Below, in pieces: positions 11,222-23,182 of a DNA stretch of 64,000 nt. The position numbers and the translations under genes were made by a program. The stretch spans positions 744,001-808,000 of the forward strand of contig LUGG01000004.1 in assembly GCA_001683735.1 (NCBI GenBank), read 5' to 3'. The notes under the pieces were generated by a model. The model made no database searches. It was not told the origin of the DNA and saw nothing but the letters and a program-made list of their open reading frames with translations. The number at the start of each line of letters is the position of its first letter. Positions within the stretch are counted from its first letter, which is position 1. The stretch comes from Grifola frondosa (Eukaryota; Basidiomycota; Agaricomycetes; Polyporales; Grifolaceae).

Positions 11222-12202
11222 GCCTCCTGACCGCTGTGTCGGCGCTTCCCGGGTCATATGTGTCTCGCGAGCTAGCTGCTTATCGCGTCCTGCCACCAGG
11301 CCCCACCGTGATCCATCCGGAGCAACAACCTCGTCCACCCACCCTAGACCGCTACTTACCCGCGGGCTTCTTGGCAGGCTGGAATCGTAATGGAGAGTGC
11401 CGCGGTCAGTGTTGCGGTCCGCGCGGAAGGGGAAGAGAAGGATGTTTGGATGTTGCTGCGTGATTTCCTCCTTTTTTTCCTTTTTCCTTTCTTCTTTTTG
11501 TTTTTCTTTCGCGCCCTGTACATATCTCCCCATCAGCGCCTGCTCCATCAATTCGGTCCCGCAGTCCATCCATCCATCATCCTATCTTTATTTTCCATCC
11601 ATCCATCCATCCATCCATCCATCCATCCACCCTGCCTGCCTGCTGCCCTGTGTGCCCGAATGCTATTTCCAACGCCCCTTGACACATCCTTACCCATGCT
11701 CCACGCTCGCCGCGCCCCAGAGATCCGAGAAGCAACACTCATCCGCGCACCATCAACAGCATCTCGTGACCACAGCTGGCAGCCCGCTCTCCCCACATGC
11801 AACACAACCATCACATCCGCCTGCGGGCTTGGAACGAGCAGTGGCGCCCCCATCTATCCCTCGCGAATGATGGCGCACTCTCGCGATATGCCTGCAACGT
11901 TGTCGCTGATCCAGATGAGACTCTTATGCGCTGCCGCTGGCGACTGAGATCGGGCACACTCTCGCATTATGTATCTGCGGGCGACGTGCTCTGACAAGTG
12001 GCAGAAATTGATCCCAGGTGTCGTCTCGCGGGGTGCGACTGATCAGGAACGCGCAGTCACACAGATGAATCAGGATGCATACGGTTTCCCCGCACGCACA
12101 CACACATACACGCGGCGCAAGTCCAAGCTGAATATAGACAGATAAGACACAACGGGTGCAAGTAAGTACATCCACACTCCACTGTGCACCCCGAGAGCAC
12201 GC
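11222..12202. other. Intergenic, no supported gene; pyrimidine tract and CCAT microsatellite
   Basis: The 3' flank of mL49 and the 3' flank of the galactanase gene (convergent). A T/C-rich tract lies at about 11461-11515, and a CCAT microsatellite at 11595-11629. Open frames here are created by the repeat and show no domains. Confidence 0.6.
11595..11629. repeat. CCAT tetranucleotide microsatellite
   Basis: About nine uninterrupted copies of CCAT, with further broken copies just upstream (from about 11565). Noncoding context. Confidence 0.92.
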
Positions 12203-14419
12203 TCAGTACACAATGATCCTGTCGAGGTCCGCCGCATAATCTGCCCCCGCGTCAGCACGAACCACAAACATTACAGCACACGCACTCACTGCTCTGCCCT
12301 GCGCTGAACGTGATCGCGTTCGCGCCCGCCGTGAGTCTCAGCTGCACGGGCACGCTGATGATGACGTTCCCGCCGCCGGTGTCCGGCTGCTGCACTATCA
12401 CCGCCGCCCCGCCGTTCACGCTGTCCGCCCACCCGTCCGTCAGCCACACGCACACAACATGCGCGAGAAGTGAGAGACACGCGCCTGACGGTCGTGTTGC
12501 GCCACGTCGCGTCCCCGTTCGCAAAGTAGAGCGCGACCCACTGCGCCGCACCGCGCCCCTGCACGGTGATCGTCACCGAGCCGCCGTTCCCTGCACGAGA
12601 AAAAGTGAGCGTGCGCGTGAAGGAAGGGGAGGGGCACGTACCGAGGTAGCCCACCGCTTCTCCCCCAGAGAAGGACGCGTCGGACAAGATGGTCGCGCTC
12701 CCGCTGATCGTCCCGCTCTCCGCCTCGTACGACGTCCCCGACGCGACCGAGTAAGTCCCTATCCGGTATATGCGCACGTCAACGCCGCGTACGACACTGC
12801 AGCATTACCCACCTGCGGCGAGGTCCACGCTCCAGACGTCCGCGTGCACCAGCTGCGGCGCGCCGCTGGACCAGTCGAGCGGGTACCAATGTAGCTGCTG
12901 CTCCCGAGGAGGTCCGAGCGCCAGCGGTCGCCCATGTATATTGCGTTCGCGCCGAGCGGAGGTCGTACGCGTTCTGCGAGTAGTACGTGCGCACGGGCTC
13001 CCGGCGCGATGTCCGCCTGTGCGGACCATGGCCCAGCGAGCGACTGCAGGGCGGGGTTAGCCATAGACGTGGAGGGGCGCAGATGCACGGTGTTACCGAG
13101 GCGGAGAACCACTTGTTTGGATTCGGGTCCCAGCCGCTCGTGTGCGAGGCGATCAGGTAGTACACCTGTGCGCGGTCAGGCGTTCGTGCAGTGTGGAGGA
13201 TGCGGGTGGCTTACGGAGTCCCGTTTGACGATGCCAGGTGCCTCGAGCGTGGCGCCTTCGTGTATGCTCGTAGGTAACCTGCGAATGCAGAGGCGTCATG
13301 GAGGACACACGCACCGGCTAGCTCGCTGGCGAGCGTCGTGACGTTGTAGTAGTCCGCGTCAAGCTGCGTGATCTTGAAGTCCTGGTTATTGTCTGACGCG
13401 TACAGAAGGTATGCTGTCTGCGCGGCTGGGGTTCCCGGAGGAGTCAGTGGGCCAGAGATGTACGCGACGCGTGACAGAACGCACAGTCGTCTAGCGGCGA
13501 GAAGCACGGACGGAGGTTCAACGTGGTTGGCACGGTAAGTAAAAGGATCGCAGAGGAGGGCTGCGCACCATCCTGGAACAACCCCTCGTCTCTGGAATCT
13601 GCGCCGAGTGGCTTCCAGCTGCCCTTGTAGGCGTAGGGCCCGCAGGGCGAGTTTGCCGTAGCGACTCCGACCATCGCTGCACCATAGCTTCGCGTGGTGG
13701 CACGGAGAGTCGCAATATCAGGATTAGCGGATGTTGTTGCAGCAGCGCAGAAAAGTGCCGGTGGGTGTGGAGAATGGACGGACTTACTTCGAGGTGTCGG
13801 AATGGAACCACATGACGTATTCGGAGTTCTGAGCAACGGTGTCATTACTGTTGGGGTCTTCGATAGTCCCAAGTTTGTAGCTCCACCTTCTTGTTGAACA
13901 AAACTGGAGACAGAGCGGATGAAGATACGGATACGGTTAATGGATAAAGTATGAACTAGAAGAGAGCACGGACCCTTTGGCCGTTCGACGACGTTCGAGG
14001 TGGAAATCATGGTTCCGGAAATTGGAGTCAAGGCATCATTCTGGCGCGACCAGTTGACCAGATCTGTTGACTGGAAATTCGCTGTATCAGAGTCGACAGA
14101 TATACATTGTAAATCAGGAAGCAAATATACGGTTGTAGCACGAGACGGCTTTGAATAGAACACTATTGAGCGACTTATCCTCCCCAAACCAGTAAAACGT
14201 GCTCCCAACCTGGATATGATATCAGCACTGAACAACAGGCGATAACACAAGCCCCACTTTGAGGATGCCAGCGCCGTGCGCCTGGATGGCATTCCCGCTC
14301 GTGTCGGTCCACAGTGCCCCAGGGACGATGACGGACTGTGCTCGGGCCAAGTGGAGCCCGAGCAGGAGAGGGAGGATCATGCAAATGGGAGAAAACATCG
14401 AAGTTCGAAGACCGAACAT
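12203..14419 (-). CDS. Secreted exo-beta-1,3-galactanase, GH43 (subfamily 24) + CBM35 (apparent frameshifts)
   Basis: Close in layout to the Phanerochaete enzyme that releases galactose from the beta-1,3-galactan backbone of arabinogalactan proteins. The signal peptide ICMILPLLLGLHLARAQS follows a Met at 14398 or 14419. GH43 segments in order are GALWTDTSGNAIQAHGAGI, YWFGEDKSLNSVLFKAVSCY, STDLVNWSRQNDALTPISG, VVERPK, CGPYAYKGSWKPLGADSRDE, AYLLYASDNNQDFKITQLD, TLEAPGIVKRDSVYYLIASH and SLAGPWSAQADIAPG. A CBM35 follows: YSVASGTSYEAESGTISGSA, FSGGEAVGYLG, WVALYFANGD, GGGNVIISVPVQLRL and a YAADLDRIIVY end. Introns are about 50 nt. Between about 12888 and 13002 three one-base gaps break the frame, but the protein on either side of each is intact (see findings). 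It is expected to be extracellular and to act on plant cell walls. Confidence 0.87.
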
Positions 14420-15467
14420 GCAGCAGGTCAAGCATTGCCTGCGGGTTAAGTACCAACGCCTCGGCAGAAGCAGGGCGGTCCGCGCGGTGTGCATCACGGT
14501 AGCTTGCTGGATGCTCGCTGGTGTCCGAAGACCAACCGAAGAATATATTGCGGGCCGCGATGTTGTTTGCAGCGCACGTGTGCTGGCGGGGACAAGTCAT
14601 TGAATTTCAACGGCGGAGCCATGCATGCGGCGGAGGATGACAATGTGAGGTCGCAAAGATATTCAGACGACGCTGTCTCAAGATCTCTGGGACGAAACAT
14701 GCGAACGGGACCGTGCTTCACGCGTCATGCTACGACCATATAACGTGCATTCTGTAATGGAGGAAGAGCTCAGAATGATAGATTGCGAGTATCATCATGA
14801 GGAGCTGGGCCAGATGATATTGTCTCGAGAATTCTGGATGGGAGGGACGTAACATGTGAGCAGAACAGAAGCGCGACCATCGGCATCCTGCCACTCACCA
14901 CTGTCGACTGTATTGCCTCGACGATGAGAGTAGTTCAGAGTCAGCTCATACTGCACCGACGAAGAGGATTCATTACGAGTACGCCTGGCCAAATCACACG
15001 CCTGGTTCATTCTACACGCGTCACGCTGGATGTTTCACAGACACACAATTGAAAGAGCCGCAAAGTATCCACGTATGTGAGTGTCCCCTGAAGTCTAAGC
15101 TTGAGGCCCAGCGATGATGAAGCAATGATGAGGGGCATCCCAGCTTTCGGAGGGGCGACGGAGGCAATTTTGCCCAAGGCTCTGAATCATAATTCATTCT
15201 CAAGCGCGCCACGAAGATTGCCGATGTCAGCCTGAGAGAAAGGCAGCGAAAGCCGTTGCATCCGAGAGTGTGAGCGAGTATCGATGACCAGGGAGGAGTC
15301 AGTGCGAGTCAAGGTGCGAGTCGCATAGAGAAAGATCTAGTGATCACGGACGCGGAGCGGAAGAGTGTAGTCGTCCAGCCTGAGAGTCTTTCCACAAAAT
15401 TTGCAGCCGTGCGCCCCACTCCACATATCTCTTCCTGCACCCACCTCGGTTCCCAGCATCAGCCGCG
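14420..15467. other. Intergenic (divergent), no supported gene
   Basis: The shared upstream region of the galactanase (minus) and Pdx1 (plus) genes. Short open frames on both strands lack domains. No repeat or clear regulatory motif was recognised. Confidence 0.6.
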
Positions 15468-17101
15468 ATGACCACCCCCGTTAACCAACCACAGAACTCA
15501 GGGATCTCTACCCCACCCGTTCCCCACGGCGTCGGAAACCCTGCGGCACTCCCGTCGTCGCGCCCACGCGGTCCAAGGACAAGGATGGGGCGACGAGTAA
15601 TTTGGGAACCTTCGGGGTGCGTCTGCTCATCCGTGTGACCTCTGAGACAGTCTGCTGATCCCCAGTTTGTCGCCCATGACACTGTAGGTTAAGTCAGGGC
15701 TTGCGCAGATGCTGAAGGTGCGTCTTGTCTCGTGCGGCCCCCATGGCGTCGCTGTGTTCACTGGGCTTCCAGGGCGGAGTCATCATGGACGTGATCAACG
15801 TAGAGCAGGTGTGCATATACCATGCTGACTTCTCTAGCTTCCCATTGATCATCATTTGCGTGCGCGTAGGCCCGCATAGCAGAAGAGGCGGGTGCATGTG
15901 CAGTTATGGCACTCGAACGGGTGCCCGCTGACATCCGTGCTAGGGCGGCGTTGCGCGGATGGTGAGCACACCGCGCACGCTCATTCGGAGCCCTGCTATA
16001 GCTCAGTCTTACAGAGCGACCCGCACATGATAAAAGCGATCATGGATGCGGTGACTATCCCCGTCATGGCCAAGGTTCGCATAGGCCATTTTGTCGAGGC
16101 GCAGGTACGTCGCGCGCGCTGCTCCCCGTCTCCACCCTCCTCACCCTCTACTTCGCAGATCCTGCAATCCATCTGCATCGACTACATCGATGAGTCCGAG
16201 GTGCTCACACCCGCGGACGAGGAGCACCACATCAACAAGCACTCGTTCAAGGTACCCTTCGTCTGCGGCGCACGAAACCTCGGCGAGGCTCTGCGCCGCA
16301 TCTCCGAGGGCGCGGCGTTCATCCGCACCAAGGGTGAGGCGGGCACCGGGAACGTCGTTGAAGCCGTGCGCACCAGCGCGCGGTCATGAGCGAGATCCGC
16401 AAAGCCAGCGTCATGAGCGAGGAAGAGCTCTACGCGTACGCGAAGGACATCCAGGCACCGTTCCACCTCCTCAAGGAAACCGCGAGGCTGAAGCGTCTGC
16501 CTGTAGTGAACTTTGCAGCGGGTGGTATCGCGACTCCCGGTGTGTCGTCTTGATGCTTGAGTCTTGATGCTGTGCTAAAATAATCATTCCAGCTGATGCG
16601 GCGTTGATGATGCAACTCGGATGTGATGGAGGTGCGTTTTATGTCCAAAATGCTTTGAAATCATGGCATTTGAAGATGAATTTTGACAGTTTTCGTTGGA
16701 TCTGGCATCTTCCACGTAAAGACATTACTGTTCTCGTTTCGTTGATGTCACGAACTTTCTAAACTCTTCCATAGTCCGGCGACCCCGTGAAGCGCGCTCG
16801 GGCGATTGTGCAAGCGGTGGGTGATTTAGTGCGAATTCCGTTATCTTTAGCTGACTGTGTCTCAGGTGACACATTACAACAACCCCAAAATTTTGGCCGA
16901 GGTACCATACGATTCTGTGTCTTTATTTGCAGAGCCAAGCTCACTCACACTCTTTCAGATCTCCGAGGACCTTGGCGCACCCATGGTCGGCCTGACGATG
17001 TAAGCTCCTTGCGAACATCCTGATATGCGGCGTTCTGACCGGCTGTGCTTGATAGTGACAAGAACCTGAAGGGCGGCCGCATGGCGAACAGAGGTTGGTA
17101 G
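15468..17101 (+). CDS. PDX1: Pyridoxal 5'-phosphate synthase, Pdx1/Snz family (apparent frameshifts)
   Basis: Glutamine amidotransferase-dependent PLP synthase subunit. It makes PLP from ribose 5-phosphate, glyceraldehyde 3-phosphate and ammonia supplied by Pdx2/Sno. The (beta/alpha)8 landmarks are spread over about ten exons: NLGTFG, a 30-nt exon [10 protein letters not shown] (15688-15717), [141 protein letters not shown] and [14 protein letters not shown]. The active-site lysines of MAK and RTKGE are present. One base appears missing near 15541, 15941 and 16370. The end [21 protein letters not shown] is shortened compared with the usual tail. No Pdx2/Sno partner was seen in the window. Confidence 0.88.
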
Positions 17102-17452
17102 CCTGCTGAAGGATGGTGAGAAGAGTGATCTCCTCGTACCCTCTCCCGAGTCACTGATAGATTCCATCTTAGTATATGTGATAAGAAGAAGAACCACGGT
17201 AAGATTCACCACATATGTGTAGCACTGCAGATTATGGTCCACACTACTGTTTTCCTATACTACGCTTCAACACGTTGTATTTAGACATTGAACGAAACTT
17301 TTGTTTACAACGAACGAGTGCTGCCTCCTGCGGTATGACGTCACTGTACCGAGCGCTAAGACCGCCAAATGCTGAACTGGATCTTCGTGACTTCCTCCAT
17401 GTCAGTCGCCCACAAACTCTTGTGCAGACTCAACTCCAGTCCCTCCACGAAG

Positions 17453-17916
17453 ATGGCCCCAAACAAACCCGAAGATGTACTCAAATCATTCATAGCGGTG
17501 AGTCTATCAGGCCGGCGGCTGAGCTCCCGGCGAACCCCTTGCATCCAGGAGGACCCGGACTCGCGTTACACCTTCGCCAGCGAGCGCGACGCACCTCAGT
17601 CCGAGATCTGCAGGGAAGGCAAGGACAAAGGACGCAAATGTATCATGGTACGATGGACAGCTGATATATTACTGGAAGCCTTCGAGACCATCTGCCACTC
17701 CCTAGATGCAAATGCACTCAACGAAGTTGTTCGAGGCTATGCAGGTATGCCGCGAGCCCGCGCGCATCCGACCGTTGCCTCATTCACATTCGCACTACAG
17801 GCTCAAGGCTTCTTCTGCGCTCTACCCATGGATCCTGGCAAGACATACATAGAATGTACACGGATCTCGAAACCATAAATCCTGTCTGGATCCTCCCCAT
17901 GTCCAGTCTCCTATAG
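17453..17916 (+). CDS. Small orphan protein, spliced
   Basis: Not recognised. The ATG at 17453 opens MAPNKPEDVLKSFIA. A good GT..AG intron (about 17498-17549) joins it to EDPDSRYTFASERDAPQ and ICREGKDKGRKCIMVRW. The frame continues as AFETICHSLDANALNEVV, then a second intron (about 17743-17801) leads to a short end finishing PMSSLL at 17916. Consistent introns in phase and a charged, non-repetitive composition suggest a real gene. No domain or homologue is recognised, and the last exon could differ. Confidence 0.4.
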
Positions 17917-17989
17917 TCTAAACAGTCAGCGACTGTTGTAGCAAAATTAACAGCAGGAAGTGCCGCAACGCCCGCGCAGCATAATATTT

Positions 17990-19761
17990 TCAGTGGACGT
18001 AGTCTACGCCCAACGCCCCAGCCCGGGCTTTTTCCACCTGAGCATCAGCGATCGCTCGCCGTCTTTCCGCCATCTTCAGATCAATGGAAGCCATGTCGAG
18101 CTCGTGGAGTGCTCTGCGCGTCGCTTTCGCAATTGTGGCATACTCAGACGTAATGTGTGCGCGATGTGCGCGGAGGCGAGCAATCTGTAGCGATCGTAAG
18201 TACCTGTCACTCATGCCAGCGCGAGAACGCACCTCTGCCTCGAACTCGGCCGATGCATTGGGTTTTGGTTTGTAAAGTGGTATGGCAGGGAGCTGGATAT
18301 GCGGCTCGGGCGTCGCGTGAGATAGTGTAGTCGGTTCCGCCTTCGGAGTAGATACATAACCCGCCCCGCTGTGGCGAGACCAGTCTGGTTTTGGAGGGAG
18401 GCTTGAGGTGTGGTGCGTAATTTTGGGCGATGAAACGCTAGGGGGCGACCTCAAATGATGGCGGGGTGCTGTGGGTGGTGAACGCGATCGCCATTTCGGA
18501 GGATGATGAGATGTGGAAATGACTTCCTCCCGCTCTTGCACTGGTATTGGTGAAGGAGACCGACGCATGGTAATATCTCCATCCTTGTCAAGCGGTGACT
18601 CCACCTTCATTTTACCCTTGTCTGCGCGCGAGTCTTTGGGAGAATGCTCCCTGACTGACTCTCTCAAGGAGTTCGGCTTCGGCTCCGGGGTGGTGGGCTG
18701 TACGCTCTTGATTCCACTGGAGGTGTCCGCTCGCGCGCTGGAGTCGTCGGAGTGAAAGACCGTAGGCGCGGTGGCACACGTTCAGAGAACTTGCCCTCTT
18801 CTGGCGACTCTTCATGTCCCCGTCCCCGGCTGTTACTTCTGTGGGATCTGGGGGCGCTGGGACTCCTTCGGCCCCGTCTGCGATCTTCGTCGTCTTTCGA
18901 TGCACTTCGGCGTGGACGATCATGAGGTGTCACAGCAGATATGGGACGACTGTCTAACCTCGTCTCACTAGAAGGCGATCGTGTGCGAAGCGGTTTCACG
19001 CGCGGCACGCCGTATCTGGGTGAGGATTGCCGGCTATCATGTTGTCTGGGAGAAGGGAGTCGGTGGCGGGGAGGCGTGGACGGACTGCGTTCTCTACTTG
19101 GTGGGGAAGGCTCTACAGGTGGGGGAGGCTGGCTGGGGCTGCGGAAGTGAGCGACATGCTGGTTGAATCGCACGCGATAAACATACCCATTCGGCGTGGT
19201 GGAGACTTGGACGGCCGCGAGATCCACTTGCGCTCCGGCTCGTTGTCTCGTACCCTCTCGCGTCCATTCCGCCTATCGTCCTCGCTTGTGCGAGGCCAGT
19301 CATGGTTTCTCGACGGGCTGTGCTCCCGTCGATCTCTGTCGTAACCCCGTCGTGAGTCAGGATGATCCTCCCATCGCCTCACCTCCCGCTCACGACTCCA
19401 CTCAGCGCGTTCATCTCGCGCTCTGTGTCTGTAGTCCTCAGGGTGGGCCCTGTCCCGCCTCTCCCACTCGCGCTCGCGGTAGACGTCGCGGTACCTCTCG
19501 TCCTCACGCCGGTCGTAGTAGGGCGCAACATAAATATCCCTTGGAGGCCGTGGCCCCCGGTAGACATCTGCGGGCCTTGCTGGGACGTAGGAGTCCATGG
19601 GGACGCGGGCCCGGGGAGGAGAACGGGGTGGGTAGGCGTGGCGGTCGCGGTAGGCTCGGTCGGGTGTTGGGGAGTGGTGGAGGTCGGCTGTATTGCCTGG
19701 GATCTGGAGGATGGCGAGTGGGATAAGACTCGAACTCGGGTTTTGGTGGGAGTTGAGACAT
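17990..19761 (-). CDS. Arg/Ser-rich low-complexity protein (apparent frameshifts)
   Basis: A long minus-strand protein starting MSQLPPKPEFESYPTRH (19761). It continues into Arg/Asp/Tyr-rich sequence (DRAYRDRHAYPPRSPPRA, DIYVAPYYDRREDERY, REREWERRDRAHPEDYR), then Ser/Pro/Arg tracts (SPPSRERSPSTPPRHR, RSHRSNSRGRGHEE). The C-terminus is ordered and probably helical (EFEAEVRSRAGMSDRYLRSL, then ALHELDMASIDLKMAERR), ending LGVDYVH. One intron (about 19146-19193) follows PPRRM. RS-type composition is typical of splicing-associated nuclear proteins, but no RRM or other catalytic domain is seen, so the function is open. The frame must shift near 19680 and again near 18700. At the latter point a missing base would join the RTPP part to VQPTTPEPKPNSLRES. 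Confidence 0.6.
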
Positions 19762-19977
19762 AAAGAGAAAGTCAATGCAAGAAAGTGCTTGAGGTTGCGC
19801 CGTTCGGTGGCAACTTCAAAGATTGTTATGATTTGTTTACCAAGACCTTCTGAGTGTTTGGTTTTGTGTACGAGTATGTTATTTTGTGAATCTTCAGATT
19901 CTGAACAGATCTACTATTCTAATTGCAAGCTGGTCCAAGAAAATCCCATTTCTCCACCAATTCCACGGTTCCTACAC

Positions 19978-21033
19978 ATGTCTATCTCTCTATACCCCTT
20001 AGCGTCTTTGTCGCAGATTGAAAGGACACCTTCACATGAAGATGGCATACCTGATGACCTCGAGCAAGATTTGCGAGTCTATGGCTGCAAGCTCATCCAC
20101 GAGGCTGGCGTCCTACTGAAACAGTGAGCACCCACGCCGGTCTTATGTATTGTATCCTGTCTGAATCTTCGGATAACAGGAAGCAAGTGGCTGTGGCCAC
20201 TGCACAAATTCTATTCCAGAGATTTTGGTTTGTAACATCCATGAAGCAGTTTGGCATCGGGGTCAGTCACAGTTCGGGAAACCACGAGTGCGTCGTCTCC
20301 TAAACTACCTGATACAGGATGTCGGCATGGGTGCGCTATACCTTGCCTCGAAGCTGGAGGAATGTCCCATCCGCATGCGCGACCTGATCAACGTATACGA
20401 CCTGCTCCTGCAGCGCGCAGCACATACCCTCAAGGCCGCCTCGGCTCCCTCCTCGTCGTCCATCCCGCGACCCGACTTCCGTTACATTCCGATGTCGTAC
20501 TTCGGTTCCACCTTCTACGACCTCAAGGACGCGCTTGTCGTCGCGGAGATGCAGATCCTGAAGCGGCTCGGCTTCAACGTGAACGTCGTACTGCCATACG
20601 GGACGCTGATCAACTACCTGCGCGTGCTGGACCTCACGAGCAGGGACGATGTGTGTAGTGGGCGTGGGATACCTCAACGACGCGCGAGTGCCATGTCCCG
20701 CTTCTTCTCCCGGCTTGTTCATGATCACCATTCCGTCTGTGTTCTAGGTTGCAGACACCAGTGTACGCCCTGTATGCCATCCCCACGATAGTGAGCGCGG
20801 CTATCCTGCTCTCCACGCGGCATTTCGGAGTTGCACTCCCGTCCTCGCCGGCGAGCTGCTGGTGGGAGCTTTTTGATGCTGATTGGGAGGACGTCTGGAG
20901 CGTCTGCGGGTACATCATGCGATTATATCGCGAGCCCAGCGCTGAGGACAAGTTGAGGGTAATGAGATTATTGTCGAAGAAGGGCGTCCGCCAATGGCTA
21001 GAAGACAACCAGACTGCAAGTAATCATGGTTAG
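19978..21033 (+). CDS. L-type cyclin (cyclin-like CDK regulator)
   Basis: Cyclin-box protein closest to cyclin L, the transcription/splicing cyclins that pair with CDK11-type kinases. The start MSISLYPLASLSQIERTPSH leads directly into the typical segment DGIPDDLEQDLRVYGCKLIH. It then reads, across introns at 20124/20180 and about 20261/20316, KQVAVATAQILFQRFWFVTS and DVGMGALYLASKLEECPIRM (the family signature around the first cyclin box), then LKDALVVAEMQILKRLGFNV. The second box is VYALYAIPTIVSAAILLSTR, WWELFDADWEDVWSVCGYIM, ending WLEDNQTASNHG. The joint at about 20640-20755 is unclear. A YLND motif sits out of frame there, suggesting a missing base beside an intron. No RS tail follows, unlike animal cyclin L. 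Confidence 0.82.
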
Positions 21034-21479
21034 CGACTATGTGAGTTTCCAAACTTCATACGTGTGACTCCGAACAACATGATCTATGCAGGAGTCAATC
21101 GATGCACAGGTAGCAATAACTTATCGTCTTATTCCCGTTTCGCACCAGTATTGGTCGTGCAGAATCGTTGTAATGCTTATGTACTGCTTAGGTCATACAT
21201 TGGAGACATGGTACGTTAGATGACATCCTAGAAGCATTATATTCATGACCAGGTACAATGAACAATACCTGAGTGGTGACCTAACGAGAGGACGGTGCCT
21301 CATCCGAGCGATGAGGAAACAAAGATATAAAATGAGGACCAGTCCAACAACAACGTCTGTAAGCATAGATTATATGGTAAGGGAACCATTCCTGAATCGC
21401 CCTCCCCTCACAACCTCAGCAACCGCGACCAAAGAATGGGCGGAGGAAAAAACAACACGACCGAGCAACGGCCAGTGGC

Positions 21480-22621
21480 TCAGCAGCACCCTCCAGCTTG
21501 CTGTTGCTGAACGGTCTGCCCTGGTGTGATGGTTGTCGACTTGCCGGTACCAGAGGTTGTTGAAGTAGAACCCATGCTGGAATGCACATATTTAGATGAA
21601 TCACCTGAGAAAGGATCGCAACATACCGGTCCTTGATCTGCTTGGCCATTGTCAAGAAAGCCTGCTCAACGTTGGTGGCGTTCTTCGCCGACGTCTCGAG
21701 GAACGGAATGTTGAGCTGGTCTGCGAATTCCTGGACATGGTGCTCACGTCAATGACAGTGCAGACAGTAAGAACGGACGGACGGACCTTGGCAACGCTGT
21801 ACTCTACGACCTTCTTGCTTGTCAAATCGGACTTGTTGCCGACAAGCAGCTTGTTGACACCCTCAGAGGCATATCGATCAATCTCCTGGAGCCACTGCTT
21901 GACGTTCGTGAAAGTATCTGAAGACAGGAGATTCAGCAGCTGGCGCAGAACCCAGGTTAGATACCTCGTACCGTTATCAGTAACATCATACACCACAATG
22001 ATACCGTGAGCACCACGGTAATAAGACGACGTGATGGTGCGGAAGCGTTCCTGGCCTATGATTGCATTAATGGTAAATGCAGATATCGGAAGGTCGAATG
22101 TGCAACCTACCAGCAGTATCCCACTAGATTTTCATTACAAAACTCGCAGTCAGCAAGCAGTTGAAGATATACATCAGACGAGGATAGCGAAGCTTCATTC
22201 CCATTGCCGACGGTAAGCGCCCCAACAAAGTGTAACAGCTGCCAGCAAGCAGAAGGACCGGCACGGGAACCGATCCATAGGAAGACGAGCAATGGAGTTG
22301 AAGCACGAGTGGCGTACAATACAGAGAGAACGTGCAATCAACGCAGTAGGTACTCACAATTTGCAGCTTCACTGTCTTGCCCTCCAACTCGATAGTTCTA
22401 ATCTTGAAGTCGACACCAATAGTACTGATATAGCTCTCAGTGTACGTATCGTCGGCGAATCGCAACAGCAAGCAAGACTAGAGTGATTCCAAGGCGCAAT
22501 GTTTAATTCGAGTGACCACCACCTCCCGTAGTAGCGGAACTGAAACCACGACTCACTTTGCCGACACCAGAGTCGCCAATAAGGAGAAGCTTGAAGAGAT
22601 ATCGTACTCGCTAGTGTGCAT
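21480..22621 (-). CDS. YPT1: Rab GTPase Ypt1/Rab1 (one apparent frameshift)
   Basis: ER-to-Golgi Rab GTPase. Exons from the start at 22621 give [105 protein letters not shown] and a tail ending QQQQAGGCC. The tail carries the double-Cys geranylgeranylation site. Switch II (WDTAGQ) and the NKSD base-recognition motif are intact. Exon 1 reads MHTSEYD, then breaks frame. Adding one base near 22601 gives the P-loop segment [15 protein letters not shown]. In an essential gene this is almost surely a sequence error. The intron between KLQI and WDTAG is unusually long here (about 230 nt). Confidence 0.93.
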
Positions 22622-23182
22622 GGCGGCGGTCTTGAGTCGTGTAGGTGTGTTAAAAGCGGTGTATTGAGCTAGCTGGACGGAGAGACGAGGGCTGAGGATG
22701 AATGCAGTGGAGAGGTGCGTAAACGGGCTGGAGGTTGTGACGCGTGTATGTGTGTTTGGCGAGGCCGGCAAACCCCCGCCTAGCACGCAGCGCGCACAGC
22801 TCTCCTCGCCGGCTGCCCATTTTGGCCACTTTTCCCGAGCTGCATTACTTCGCCATATTCAGGTTCACATAATAAGGCGAGCAAACGAGAGATTCACCGA
22901 AACAGCCGTCTTGCTGCTTACTCTGTCTGCTGTCTAGATGAGCGAGATGCTCATAGTTCACGTCTGTGAACACTGCTTTGATCATGATGATGTCAAATGA
23001 AATACCGGACAGTGTGCATGGTGAGAACCTTCGCAAATTATTCGCCTGACGTGCACGATATAGGACTAGTTGGGAGATTTGGTGTCGAACCGTTAAATCG
23101 CCGGGGTCAGCCTCCGGCACAAGTTGTAGATTCCCTTACATGTCATGTTAGCACCTGTCGGCGAAGCGTCTTACTTGCAGCA

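Noticed and set aside
11461..11640. CRISPR-like or transposon-end repeat
   Set aside because: Simple pyrimidine tract and CCAT microsatellite, without spaced units or inverted ends.
15809..15945. A 23-nt intron (GTGCCC..CTAG) in Pdx1
   Set aside because: Too short for a spliceosomal intron, and it encodes the conserved VPADIRA segment. A missing base explains the frame change.
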